A stretch of 64,000 nt of DNA from Alphaproteobacteria bacterium (GTDB lineage: Bacteria; Pseudomonadota; Alphaproteobacteria; UBA9219), in assembly GCA_028690155.1 (NCBI GenBank), contig JAQVBU010000007.1, forward strand, positions 60,031 to 124,030. The letters run 5' to 3'. The position numbers were made by a program, and so were the translations under genes. The notes below the pieces were generated by a model that did no database searches, had not been told where the DNA came from, and was given only the letters and a program-made list of their open reading frames with translations. The stretch's first letter is position 1. Each line of letters opens with the position of its first letter. Below, piece by piece: positions 15,345 to 23,948 of this stretch.

Positions 15345-16349
15345 TTATTTAAGACGTGCGGCGTGAATTTTTATCTCGTCGGCCAAAAGGCCCACCGAAA
15401 GGGCAAAATACGAGGAGTTGTTCCAGCGCATCAGCGCCTGAACATTGTTCGAGACGAGAAAGGCGGATCCTTTGGCGCCATCGGGCCTGACAAGGGAGAG
15501 ACGCAGCGCGCTCTTAGGTAACGCCCGGCCTTCGACAGTCTTGAGCCCCTTTTTGCCCCAAGCGCTTAATGTGAGCGTTTGGGACGACGGCTTAAGATGC
15601 GGGGCAATGGAGGAAGGCTTGATTTCTCCGCCCCAGGTTGTGTTTCGTGCCCATCCCTCGGCGGCGAGGTAATGCGCGATAGACGCCATGACGTCGGTTG
15701 GCGTGTCCCAAATATCGCGTTTTCCATCGCCGTTTCCGTCCTTGGCGTGGCGCAAGTACGTTGAAGGCATGAATTGACATTGCCCTAAGGCACCGGCCCA
15801 TGATCCACGAAGATCTTTGGATTCCTTTTTTTCGCGTTCAAGAATGCGCAGCGCGGCCATTAATTCGCGGCGAAAAAGCTTGCTGCGTCGCCCTTCGTAA
15901 GCCAGCGTTGCCAGAGACGGAATCGTTTCGAAACGGCCTGTGTTTTGCCCAAAATTGCTTTCGATGCCCCACAGGGCCATGACAATTTCGGGAGGAACGC
16001 CTGTTCGTTTTTCAAGGGCGGCAAGATGCTTTTTGTAACGGCGCATCAGCCGGGCGCCTTGACGAATCCGTGCGAGCGATACGATGCGTCGGCGATAGCT
16101 TCGAAACGAGACCTTTTTTTCGGGTTGATGGCGGTCTTTTTTAATGACTTGCGGATCGGGAATGAAATGGTCCAACGCGGCATGAACGATGTGGGGCGAA
16201 ATCCCTTCTTTGATCGCTTCGTTTTGGAAATCTTTAAGCCAGATTAGTGCGTCTTTTGTCCGAAGCTTGGCCGCCGAGGCGTCGCCCGTCAGGACAAGGA
16301 CAAAAACGGCCGTTGCGAGAAAAGCGCTTAAGAGGTTTCGCTTGGCCAT
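15345..16349 (-). CDS. Lytic murein transglycosylase, MltB family
   Basis: The 334-aa protein has a cleavable signal peptide (ending DASAA) and an SLT/MltB domain. The catalytic glutamate is in ALWGIESNFGQ. The GALGQCQFMPSTYLRHAKDG block is diagnostic of MltB. It makes 1,6-anhydro ends in glycan strands. A C-terminal part follows the family pattern, with no separate peptidoglycan-binding domain. It overlaps the ydcF-like gene by 22 bases. A 99-base gap separates it from rlpA. Confidence 0.92.
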   Translation of the reverse strand: MAKRNLLSAFLATAVFVLVLTGDASAAKLRTKDALIWLKDFQNEAIKEGISPHIVHAALDHFIPDPQVIKKDRHQPEKKVSFRSYRRRIVSLARIRQGARLMRRYKKHLAALEKRTGVPPEIVMALWGIESNFGQNTGRFETIPSLATLAYEGRRSKLFRRELMAALRILEREKKESKDLRGSWAGALGQCQFMPSTYLRHAKDGNGDGKRDIWDTPTDVMASIAHYLAAEGWARNTTWGGEIKPSSIAPHLKPSSQTLTLSAWGKKGLKTVEGRALPKSALRLSLVRPDGAKGSAFLVSNNVQALMRWNNSSYFALSVGLLADEIKIHAARLK

Positions 16350-17131
16350 ACCGTCGACGTCCTCCCCATAAGCCAGTAGGCGACAAGGCCAACATATTCG
16401 TGAAGCGCCATTGTCAGATGGTGTAATTGTTTCAGAAAATTGACATCAGGCAAGAGCGAATAATCGCCCGATGTAAAAAAACCTGTCGGCGCAGCGGATA
16501 CGGGCCAATCGGCTTTTCGGAAGCAGGCCATGGCGCGGGGCATGTGCCATGCGCTTGTGACCAGAAGCCATGTTTCAGAGGCTTTCGGCTTGATTTGTTT
16601 GGCCGAAAACATGGCGTTTTCATAGGTATTTCTCGATTCTTTCTCGAACGCGATTCGCGAGGGGTCAAGCCCGAGATCGGAAAAGAAGTCCCTCGCCACC
16701 GATGATTCGCTGATCCCTTTTTTTGCGAAGAGTTTTCCGGAACCCCCTGAAAAAACAAGCTTTGCCGAGGGGTATTGCTTGGCCAAGCGTGCAAACATGA
16801 CGTATCGGCGCACCGAATCCAAAGCAATAGGTTGCTGACGCTTTTGGGAAAGCGCCGCTTGTTCGTCCCCGCCGAGAACGATAATCCCGTCCACGTGAGG
16901 GGGGTGGACCGCGGCGAAGCGGTTTTCCAATGGGGTTAAGAGCCACGTTCCTATCGGGAGAAGGGTCAAAACCAGGAAAACGGCAAAAACAAACAGAACA
17001 AGACGTTGCCCAATTTTTTTGAGGCGCGGTTTTTGCTTTCCGGACAAAAAAAGCCCTGCGCCAAAAAGAAGCGTAAGAAAACTTCCGGGCGCGCTGAGAA
17101 ACCATAAAATCTTAGACAGGGCAAAAGCCAT
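16328..17131 (-). CDS. YdcF/ElyC family membrane protein (DUF218)
   Basis: Two N-terminal transmembrane helices (residues ~5-25 and ~40-60) are followed by a periplasmic DUF218 domain with the motifs VDGIIVLGGDEQAA and SRNTYENAMFSAKQIKP and the VTSAWHMPRAMACFR block. Family members (SanA, ElyC, YdcF) act in envelope integrity and lipid-carrier metabolism in E. coli; the exact activity is unsettled. It sits in the middle of a run of peptidoglycan genes, in keeping with an envelope role. Confidence 0.88.
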   Translation of the reverse strand: MAFALSKILWFLSAPGSFLTLLFGAGLFLSGKQKPRLKKIGQRLVLFVFAVFLVLTLLPIGTWLLTPLENRFAAVHPPHVDGIIVLGGDEQAALSQKRQQPIALDSVRRYVMFARLAKQYPSAKLVFSGGSGKLFAKKGISESSVARDFFSDLGLDPSRIAFEKESRNTYENAMFSAKQIKPKASETWLLVTSAWHMPRAMACFRKADWPVSAAPTGFFTSGDYSLLPDVNFLKQLHHLTMALHEYVGLVAYWLMGRTSTVWPSETS

Positions 17132-17139
17132 AGGCGGGG

Positions 17140-17409
17140 CTATTCCTCCATGCCGATCGCGGCCTTATAGAGATCAAGAAGTTCTTCGGTTTCGCGCCTT
17201 TTTTCAATCTCAACTTTGCGCAAGCGGATCAGTTGGCGAATGATTTTTGTGTCGAAGCCCGTTCCTTTTGCTTCGGCATAAACTTCCTTAAGGTCTTCAC
17301 CGATGGCGGCCTTATCTTCTTCAAGGCGTTCGATTCGCTGAATGAAAGAACGCAATCTCTCTCCGGAAATGCCGGTGGTTTGTTGGTTTTCTGTCTCTAC
17401 TTGGTCCAT
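17140..17409 (-). CDS. gapR: GapR-type nucleoid protein (DUF2312)
   Basis: GapR is an alphaproteobacterial DNA-binding protein that tracks overtwisted DNA and helps replication and transcription. The 89-aa product shows the full signature: LRSFIQRIERLEEDKAAIGE, then DLKEVYAEAKGTGFDTK, then IIRQLIRLRKVE. The start at 17409 is chosen because GGAG lies 8 bases upstream; an in-frame ATG 12 bases earlier has no such site. This gene is one of the strongest markers of an alphaproteobacterium in the window. Confidence 0.93.
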   Translation of the reverse strand: MDQVETENQQTTGISGERLRSFIQRIERLEEDKAAIGEDLKEVYAEAKGTGFDTKIIRQLIRLRKVEIEKRRETEELLDLYKAAIGMEE

Positions 17410-17545
17410 GATTATCTCCATTTTTTGGAAAATACGCGTTTAAAGCAGATGGAGGCATGAATCCAGAGAAAATAAATTCTCTCCTCATTAAAGGGGCTCT
17501 ATGATACAACACCCCAAGTTTTTTGAGACAGAATAGGATAGGCCG

Positions 17546-17890
17546 ATGCCTTACGTTCAAAGAAACGAAAACGGAAAGATCGTCAAGGTCAGTACGCGAG
17601 GGCTCGTCGGTGGGGAGGTGCTTCCCTACTCTCATCCCGAAATCACGGCCTTTCTGCGCCAACGAGGCCAAGATCCGCAGTTGGTCGAACAGGCCATGGC
17701 CGAATTGCGCCGGACGGATAATGACATGGCGCGTGCCGTTGAAGATGTCATTATGATTCTGTTGAAAAAGAACGTGGTCAAGATGACGGATTTGCCCAAA
17801 CCCGTTCAGGACCGCATCTCCTATCGTGTTAAGCAGCGCGTTCTGATTCAGGATATTTACGATCAGGCGACGGCACGCGTCGCTGAATAG
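17546..17890 (+). CDS. Small conserved protein of unknown function
   Basis: The 114-aa protein begins PYVQRNENGKIVKVSTR and is otherwise helical. Similar small proteins are widespread in Rhodospirillales and are sometimes misnamed as tryptophan synthase beta-like; there is no sign of a PLP fold here. A good AGGATAGGCCG ribosome binding site precedes the ATG. It may be co-transcribed with the methyltransferase gene that starts 23 bases downstream. Confidence 0.75.
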   Translation: MPYVQRNENGKIVKVSTRGLVGGEVLPYSHPEITAFLRQRGQDPQLVEQAMAELRRTDNDMARAVEDVIMILLKKNVVKMTDLPKPVQDRISYRVKQRVLIQDIYDQATARVAE

Positions 17891-17913
17891 ATTCAGAAAA
17901 AAAGGAATGATCG

Positions 17914-18390
17914 ATGCGCGGTTATTTTGCCGTTGGCGCCGAGGGAATCAGCAAAGGCTTTAATCTTGGCAATCTTGTGCGGACGACGCACGCTTTTGGA
18001 GGAAGCTTTTTCTTCACGGTCGGTGCGGCGGTCAATCACGCCGAGATCCTCTCGACCGATACATCGCATGCCGACGGCCATATGCCTTTTTATTCCTATG
18101 ATTCGGTGGAGTCCTTCACCTTGCCCAAGGATTGTACGCTTGTCGGCGTCGAGCTGGTTGACGGCGCGGTGAATCTTCCTTCCTTCCGGCATCCTTTGCG
18201 GGCCGCTTATGTTTTGGGACCGGAAAAGGGAAGCCTTTCGCCGGCCATGTTGGCTCGATGCCGCCATGTTGTAAAAATTCCCACCGCGTTTTGCGTAAAC
18301 GTCGGAATTGCCGGTGCCTTGGTCATTTATGATCGCATGATCAGTCTTGGCCGTTTTGCGGAACGGCCCGTACGGGTCGGTGGCGCCTAG
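17914..18390 (+). CDS. TrmH/SpoU family RNA methyltransferase
   Basis: This 158-aa protein has a single SPOUT knot domain without an added RNA-binding domain, as in TrmL. Motif 1 (NLGNLVRTTHAFGG), motif 2 (AAYVLGPEKGSLSP) and motif 3 (VVKIPTAFCVNVGIAGALVIYD) are in order. These enzymes methylate ribose 2'-OH in tRNA or rRNA; the substrate cannot be told. In motif 3 the usual SLNVS is CVNVG. Its stop overlaps the stop of the convergent terC-like gene in the palindrome CTAG. Confidence 0.85.
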   Translation: MRGYFAVGAEGISKGFNLGNLVRTTHAFGGSFFFTVGAAVNHAEILSTDTSHADGHMPFYSYDSVESFTLPKDCTLVGVELVDGAVNLPSFRHPLRAAYVLGPEKGSLSPAMLARCRHVVKIPTAFCVNVGIAGALVIYDRMISLGRFAERPVRVGGA

Positions 18391-19010
18391 ACGTGGACGT
18401 TCTGGAGGAGCGGGAGCAGAACCGCATGCACCGTAGGCCATGTTTCCTGGACGCCGTCATAGATCATGGTGAGCGCGGTATAAAGAACAACAGCCGCGCC
18501 GACATAACTGATTTTGGGGTAGCGTGTGGTGAGCTTGGCAATTTGTGTCGCGCCCACGCCCATTAAGGCGATAGACAAAATAAGGCCAAAAACAAGGGCC
18601 GGGATATGATCCCTTGCGACGCCTGCGACGCCCAGCACGTTGTCGAGCGACATGGAAACGTCGGCAATAACGATCTGAAGGATGGCTTCCGAAAATTTCT
18701 TTTTGGGCCGTTTCGCTGTAGGGTCGTTTTCCTTGGGGGTAAGGTCGCTGATTTCGCGGACCATCTTCCATGTAACCCACAGCAGCAAAAGCCCGCCGGC
18801 GGCCAGAAGCCCCGTAACGCGTAACAGCTGCACGGCAAAGAGGGCCAGAACGATGCGGAGGCCTGTGGCCGCGGCAATACCGATAAAAGTCGCCCGTTTA
18901 CGTTCCTCTTTTGGAAGCGCCGCCACCGCCAGACCGACGGCAATGGCGTTTTCCGAAGCAAGAGAAATATCGATAAGGACAATCTGTGCGAGATCAACAA
19001 AAAAGGACAT
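18387..19010 (-). CDS. TerC/YjbE family integral membrane protein
   Basis: The 207-aa protein has seven hydrophobic segments and the TerC pattern: IDISLASENAIAVGLAVA near the N-terminus and VIADVSMSLDNVLGVAGVA in the middle, with the conserved acidic residues of each (D and E/N). TerC proteins are metal exporters, mainly for manganese in recent work. It follows trxA by nine bases on the same strand, which suggests shared transcription without a clear functional tie. Confidence 0.88.
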   Translation of the reverse strand: MSFFVDLAQIVLIDISLASENAIAVGLAVAALPKEERKRATFIGIAAATGLRIVLALFAVQLLRVTGLLAAGGLLLLWVTWKMVREISDLTPKENDPTAKRPKKKFSEAILQIVIADVSMSLDNVLGVAGVARDHIPALVFGLILSIALMGVGATQIAKLTTRYPKISYVGAAVVLYTALTMIYDGVQETWPTVHAVLLPLLQNVHV

Positions 19011-19019
19011 AATGGAAAA

Positions 19020-19346
19020 CTAGGTGTTCTCCTTGATCCACGCCAGCAAAGAGGCCTTGGGGACTGACCCTACTTTTGTGGCGACGACCTGACCGTCCTT
19101 GAAAATCATCAAGGTCGGAATGCTTCGGATTCCGTATTGGCTCGGCGTCGAGGGGTTTTCGTCGACGTTGACCTTGGCGACAGTCAGTTGATCTTGAAGC
19201 TCGGCGGCAATCTCTTCAAGGACGGGGCCGATCATTTTGCAGGGCCCGCACCATTCGGCCCAAAAATCAACAACAACGGGCTTTTCAGATTTCAGAACCT
19301 CGGCATCGAATGATGCGTCTGTGATGGCTTTGGTGTGTTCTCCCAT
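19020..19346 (-). CDS. trxA: Thioredoxin
   Basis: Thioredoxin (108 aa) is the general cytoplasmic disulfide reductase. The active site [10 protein letters not shown] and the cis-proline loop [13 protein letters not shown] are intact, and the length is that of a standard TrxA. The start at 19346 (MGEHTK) is chosen by length and homology; the longer reading from 19490 adds 48 unrelated residues. In alphaproteobacteria trxA is often near addA or folC, which are not seen here. Confidence 0.95.
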   Translation of the reverse strand: MGEHTKAITDASFDAEVLKSEKPVVVDFWAEWCGPCKMIGPVLEEIAAELQDQLTVAKVNVDENPSTPSQYGIRSIPTLMIFKDGQVVATKVGSVPKASLLAWIKENT

Positions 19347-19465
19347 GAGACGTCTCCCAGCTGTTTTGTTCTTAGTAAAGAAAACCCAAAGATTTTCCAA
19401 AACGACATAATCGTTTGTCTGCGTTATGTCGCGGCCAAACGGCCTGAACCCATTCTTTTGCAAGA

Positions 19466-21133
19466 TTAACGCGCGGGACCGCCTTGGCAAGGAGAATTTT
19501 TAACGATGCCGAGTTTTTGGAGCCACGCCAAGGAGCGCCACAGAGCGGGTTTGTCGAGATGAGGAAAGGACGAAAAAATGCGCGCAATAGAAACGTTTCC
19601 GTTTTGACCCAGCCAGAGAAGGACGGCGGCAAGCTCTTGGGAGGGGAGGAGAACGTCAAAAGCGTAAGTGTTAAGAGCGTTTGTCAGAAGACGCTCGATG
19701 GCGTTCGGCGCAAGGGCGAGGCCGATGATCGTTGTTTCGGCCATAGGCGCTGTGGGATAATCCCGATACATGGTGTACGGATCGGGTAGAAGCGGTTGCG
19801 CGTAACAGCGCATGGAGGCTCGCTTTTCCGTGATTTGGGCGCGGCGGGCGGCAAGGTCGGCCCATAAGGCTTCATAGGCCGGTATAATAACGGACCAGTC
19901 GTATACGGCCTCGGCTTTCGCGCGGGCTTTCTGTCCCATGGTTCGCCGTTGTTCTTTATCGTTGATAAGAAGGGCGATCCGTTCGGCCGCCTGATCGGCG
20001 TCCACGGCCACGGTCAGCGCGGTTTTAGCCAGAAAGCCGCCGTAACCCTCGCGGCCGCTTAGAACCTGTGCCGTAAGGGCGAGCCCATTTCCCGGTGGGG
20101 GCTGGGTTGTTCGGATTAAAAAGCCGTCCTCGCCCTCTGTCACACTATCGCGGTATCCGTCCCAATCGCTGATAACGCGCGGTAGGCCTGCTGCCATGGC
20201 TTCGATGGGGGTAAGGCCAAAACTTTCCTGAACGTTGTCGATCAGGGACAGGAAGATGTCCCCTGCTGCCCAGAGCCCGTTGGGAAAGCGTGCATCATCC
20301 GAGGCGACGAAACGGACCTCGACATCGGGACACGTCTCGGCCGCGAGCTTTTCGAAAAGAGGCCTGGCGTCTTCCGGAACGAAGTATCCCATCATGATCA
20401 GATGAAGCCGTTGCCCCGTCTTTTGAGCCGCTTTCTGGGCCGCTTGAAACATGGCCAAGGGGTGCGCTTTGATGGCGGCGCTTAACCGACCGACCCACAG
20501 AAGGACGAAGGCATCGTTATTCAAGCCGAGAAGATTCCGTATGTGGGCGCGTTTATCGGGCGTGGGGGCGAACTTTTTCACCTCAATGCCTAACGGAATG
20601 ACCGGCAGACGGACGGGGCATCGGTAAGTCGTGTTGAAGCGTTCTTCCAAATAATCCGCGTAAGATTCCCAAAAGGCGGCAATCGCGCTTTTTACGGCTT
20701 GGGACGGACAAAGGATTGCGTCGGTTTTTTCGGAGGGGGCAAGACAATATTCTTGTAAAACGGATCCGGCCTCGACACCGCTGATGGCGTGAGCCAACCC
20801 GCAGAACGAGAAAGAGCCCGTAAGTTGACGTTGCCAAAGAAGACCTTGTGTATCCGGTTCGGCGCGAAAAACGGTTGTCACGTCGGCAAGATTGTTCTCG
20901 GGAAAACGCCGGTCCAGAGCGACAAGGCGGGACGGATCGACGCCGGCTTCGGCGGCAAAGGCGAGCACTTCATCCCATTCTTGCCGCGAAGCGACCAAGA
21001 AAGGGATTTTGTCGACCGAGGAAAAACGGCAATAAGCCTTGATCAAATCACCGACAGCGACATGAAGGCCAAAAACAGTGTGACGCGTGCTTTCAGGCGG
21101 CTTGGTGCAGGTGTAGTGGACGGCGACGGACAT
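19466..21133 (-). CDS. GT4 glycosyltransferase with C-terminal helical/winged-helix-like tail
   Basis: The first ~400 residues of this 555-aa protein are a GT-B glycosyltransferase: a [19 protein letters not shown] donor-domain start, and a [28 protein letters not shown] nucleotide-sugar signature. After residue ~450 there is an added ~100-residue tail. Its last part ([20 protein letters not shown], then [15 protein letters not shown]) looks like a winged helix or small helical bundle. The acceptor is unknown. It lies alone between trxA and recO, away from the glycan clusters. Confidence 0.82.
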   Translation of the reverse strand: MSVAVHYTCTKPPESTRHTVFGLHVAVGDLIKAYCRFSSVDKIPFLVASRQEWDEVLAFAAEAGVDPSRLVALDRRFPENNLADVTTVFRAEPDTQGLLWQRQLTGSFSFCGLAHAISGVEAGSVLQEYCLAPSEKTDAILCPSQAVKSAIAAFWESYADYLEERFNTTYRCPVRLPVIPLGIEVKKFAPTPDKRAHIRNLLGLNNDAFVLLWVGRLSAAIKAHPLAMFQAAQKAAQKTGQRLHLIMMGYFVPEDARPLFEKLAAETCPDVEVRFVASDDARFPNGLWAAGDIFLSLIDNVQESFGLTPIEAMAAGLPRVISDWDGYRDSVTEGEDGFLIRTTQPPPGNGLALTAQVLSGREGYGGFLAKTALTVAVDADQAAERIALLINDKEQRRTMGQKARAKAEAVYDWSVIIPAYEALWADLAARRAQITEKRASMRCYAQPLLPDPYTMYRDYPTAPMAETTIIGLALAPNAIERLLTNALNTYAFDVLLPSQELAAVLLWLGQNGNVSIARIFSSFPHLDKPALWRSLAWLQKLGIVKNSPCQGGPAR

Positions 21134-21206
21134 AGGGGGCAAAAGCGGTATGAATCTCGATGTTTCTTGTATAGCGGCGACGGCGTGCCTTTGCTAGCTT
21201 CTTGAC

Positions 21207-21944
21207 ATGGAATGGCAGGACGAAGGCATCGTGTTATCGTCGCGACCGCATGGCGAGAATGCCGCTGTTGTGACGTTGTTAACCTCTGAACAGGGACGGC
21301 ATGCCGGCCTTGTGCCGGGGGGGCAAGGCCGTGCGGCAAGACCTGTTTTGCAACCCGGAAACCGCGTTCAGGCCTCGTGGCGCGCTCGGCTCGTCGAACA
21401 CTTAGGACATTACCGCCTTGATCTTATCGGTGCGCCTGCGGCGTTCTGGCTGGATAATCCGGATGTTTTGGCCATCATTGCCAGCGCATGCGCGGTGACC
21501 GAGGCCAGTTTGCCCGAACGTCAGGCTATGCCCGGTGTTTATGCGGGGCTTGCGACCCTTTTGTCTTTGCGTGATGAGGCCTTGTGGCCGCCTGTTTATG
21601 TGAAGTGGGAAATAACGTTGCTTCGAACTTTGGGGTACGGACTCGATCTTAGCCGATGCGCGGTAACCGGCGAATCGGAGGACTTGGCCTATGTTAGCCC
21701 TAAGACGGGTCACGCGGTGTCCCGAAAGGCTGGGGAGCCTTACCGGGACAAGCTGTTTCCTATCCCGGCCTTTCTGTTGGGAGGGGAGACGTGGGACGCC
21801 GAGTCCATTCGTCAGGGATTGGCCATGACCGGCCATTTTTTATCTCGCTATGTTTTTGCCAACCCTCAGTCGCGCCTTCTCATTCCTTATGACGGCGCGT
21901 TGCCTCAAGCTCGGCAAAGGCTTTTGGATTTCTATCGTTCCTAG
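21207..21944 (+). CDS. recO: DNA repair protein RecO
   Basis: RecO (245 aa) loads RecA with RecF and RecR and anneals single strands. The N-terminal OB fold is clear (WQDEGIVLSSRPHGENAAVVTLLT, then HAGLVPGGQGR). The C-terminal half carries LRTLGYGLDLSRCAVTGE. Only one cysteine of the zinc cluster seen in some RecO proteins is present in that block. The ATG is 73 bases from the divergent glycosyltransferase start. The stop TAG (21942-21944) lies in the first bases of repeat copy B. Confidence 0.94.
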   Translation: MEWQDEGIVLSSRPHGENAAVVTLLTSEQGRHAGLVPGGQGRAARPVLQPGNRVQASWRARLVEHLGHYRLDLIGAPAAFWLDNPDVLAIIASACAVTEASLPERQAMPGVYAGLATLLSLRDEALWPPVYVKWEITLLRTLGYGLDLSRCAVTGESEDLAYVSPKTGHAVSRKAGEPYRDKLFPIPAFLLGGETWDAESIRQGLAMTGHFLSRYVFANPQSRLLIPYDGALPQARQRLLDFYRS

Positions 21945-22071
21945 AGCCTTTTTCGATTAGGTCGGCGTTTTTCAAGAGGACGAAACAAGGCCCTAACTTT
22001 TTTATGATCGAGCCGCCACACGCGAACGGTTGTCGTCAAAGGACGCCAACCCTTATCGCGATCGGCTCTAG
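21941..22071. repeat. Dispersed inverted-repeat element, copy B
   Basis: This is the cleanest copy, 131 bases from CTAGAGCC to GGCTCTAG, with complementary ends. Left arm and right arm are imperfect inverted repeats sharing an AGGTTGGCGT-like core. The right half forms a hairpin (GGTTGTCGTC, AAAG, GACGCCAACC). The recO stop codon is inside its left end. No reading frame of note lies within. Compare copies A (2936) and C (11447). Confidence 0.85.
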
Positions 22072-22254
22072 GGGCTGGAAAAGTTAGGTGTTTTTCAAAA
22101 AAAGACTCTTTTTAAAAAAGTGAGAAATAAACTTTTACGCAAGGTTGAGTTTTAGAAATTTTAATGTTACACAACGCAATCAATTCCCCTAAAGCGGGAA
22201 CTGAGTTGGCGGCCCACACTTTCCCTTCCTTTTGGGTTGCCTTTTGAGGGGGAC

Positions 22255-23742
22255 ATGTTTCTTTCTCAAGCGGAAGAAGCCGTTACGTCGGAGAGCCTTT
22301 TTGTTTCGACGCGGGGAAATGCGGGGCCCTTTACGTTTCCGGATTTCCAAGAACGTCAGCGTGTGTCTGGGCGTTGGATTTTGTTTGCCGATATAGCGGC
22401 GCTCTTTTTTTCCTATCTTGTTGGGGCGTTTTTCGCCCTTAGGTTTGATGCCTTGTCTATGGGGCCTTGGCCGCAAGGATTTTTTTCTCTTTTTCAGACG
22501 GCCCTTGAGTTTGGGGTTGTGGGGGTGGGCGTCCTTTTATGGTTGGATTGTTGCGGTCACTATCGCCAACGGTTGCCGTATTGGGAAACGGTGGGGCAAG
22601 TTTTGGCTGCGGCAAGTTTTGGCGTTTTCGTTTCGTGGGCCATTGTTTTTGCCGTGCATGGCGATGCCTTGCCTTCAATGGGGATGGGGTGCTGGGCCTT
22701 CTTTGCTTTTTTTGTGTTGGCAAACAGGTCTGTTGTGCGGCGTTATCTGCGTCGGACGGGACAATGGGCTCTTCCGGCCATTATCGTCGGCGAGGGGCCA
22801 ACGGCAGGGGCCGCTTTGCGCGCTCTTTCCTGCGACCGTCATATAGGTTTTACGATTCTCGATCAGCTGCCGGCATCTATTTTGGCAAGCATGCAAAAGG
22901 TCCAGACTTGGAAGCAAATGTTATGGCTTCATGATGCGCAGCATGTTTTTTTGGCCCTTGAGGGCGGCGATATCGAACGTTATCAGCCTGCTTTAAAAGC
23001 GTTGGTTCGTGCCCATGTGCCGTATTCGGTCCTTTCTCCATGGTTTGGCCTTCCTTCCGGAACCATGACGCTCCATCGTTTCGTTATGCACGACGTCATG
23101 ATGTTAAGGAACGCCAACCGAGCGGGGCTTCCCCTGTCACGCTTGGTCAAAAGGAGCCTCGATGTTTTGTTGTCGTGCGTTGCTCTTTTTGCGTTGTTTC
23201 CCGTGTTTGCCGTTTTGGCACTGATTATTCGCAGCGACGGCGGACCGGTCTTGTTCAAGCAACTCCGTGTTGGCCGGGGCGGACGCCTGTTTTTGTGTTA
23301 TAAGTTCCGTTCCATGCGTCCGGATGCGGAAGCGTTCTTGAAGCGCTATTTGGTCGAGAATCCTAAGGTGGCCGAAGAGTGGCGACAATTTCAGAAACTG
23401 AAAAAAGACATTCGTGTCACCAAAATTGGGCGGCTGATCCGCCGGATAAGTTTTGATGAGTTGCCTCAACTTATCAATGTCCTTAAAGGCGATATGAGTT
23501 TTGTCGGGCCTCGGCCGTGCCTGCCGGGACAGGAAAATCTTTATGCCGAGGCGTTCAGTTCCTATGAATCGGTTCGTCCCGGCATTACGGGTCCTTGGCA
23601 GGTTAGCGGCCGCAACAAGCTGACCTTTAAGGAAAGGGTCGCTTTGGACGCATGGTATGCCCATAATTGGAGCGTGTGGCTTGACGTCGTTATTCTTTTA
23701 AAAACCATTCCAACGATTTTTCAAAAGGACGCCGCTTTTTGA
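22255..23742 (+). CDS. Polyprenyl-phosphate sugar-1-phosphate transferase (WbaP/WcaJ-type)
   Basis: This 495-aa membrane enzyme would start a polysaccharide repeat unit by putting a sugar phosphate onto undecaprenyl phosphate. It has four N-terminal transmembrane helices and a CoA-binding-like middle. A fifth helix (SLDVLLSCVALFALFPVFAVLALI) leads into the catalytic domain with GPVLFKQLRVGRGG, KFRSMRPDAE, SFDELPQLINVLKGDMSFVGPRP and RPGITGPWQVSGR. The ATG at 22255 follows GAGGGGGAC; an upstream TTG is less likely. It lies apart from the main glycan cluster at 42-47 kb, which has its own short priming enzyme. Confidence 0.93.
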   Translation: MFLSQAEEAVTSESLFVSTRGNAGPFTFPDFQERQRVSGRWILFADIAALFFSYLVGAFFALRFDALSMGPWPQGFFSLFQTALEFGVVGVGVLLWLDCCGHYRQRLPYWETVGQVLAAASFGVFVSWAIVFAVHGDALPSMGMGCWAFFAFFVLANRSVVRRYLRRTGQWALPAIIVGEGPTAGAALRALSCDRHIGFTILDQLPASILASMQKVQTWKQMLWLHDAQHVFLALEGGDIERYQPALKALVRAHVPYSVLSPWFGLPSGTMTLHRFVMHDVMMLRNANRAGLPLSRLVKRSLDVLLSCVALFALFPVFAVLALIIRSDGGPVLFKQLRVGRGGRLFLCYKFRSMRPDAEAFLKRYLVENPKVAEEWRQFQKLKKDIRVTKIGRLIRRISFDELPQLINVLKGDMSFVGPRPCLPGQENLYAEAFSSYESVRPGITGPWQVSGRNKLTFKERVALDAWYAHNWSVWLDVVILLKTIPTIFQKDAAF

Positions 23743-23805
23743 CGGTTGCGGCGGGTTCCGCTTTTCGCAACGCTAACGGTTTGTTTTTCCCCTTGTTTTT
23801 TGTCA

Positions 23806-23818
23806 GGCACAATGTGCC
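23806..23818. promoter_or_regulatory. Palindrome upstream of the flgF promoter, possible activator site
   Basis: GGCACA-A-TGTGCC is a perfect 13-base palindrome. It lies about 60 bases upstream of the -24 element of the sigma-54 promoter, a distance typical for an enhancer-binding activator of the NtrC/FlbD type. The assignment is inference. Confidence 0.4.
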
Positions 23819-23869
23819 GAGTAGGGGCGCGGTGCGGACTTAACCCTTTGTTTTGGAATGGAACGGTTT

Positions 23870-23885
23870 TGGCACGTTTCATGCA
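23870..23885 (+). promoter_or_regulatory. Sigma-54 promoter for the flgF operon
   Basis: TGGCAC-G-TTTC-ATGC matches the -24/-12 consensus TGGCACG-N4-TTGC with one mismatch, and the GG and GC pairs are exactly 12 bases apart. It lies 64 bases before the flgF start at 23949. Class II/III flagellar rod operons depend on sigma-54 in several alphaproteobacteria. The promoter also rules out the longer flgF reading from 23853. Confidence 0.75.
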
Positions 23886-23948
23886 TTTTCCTGTCTGAGC
23901 GTGCGATGGGCGTGCGCCAAGATGCTGTCCTTTTGGGTTTCTTTTCTT

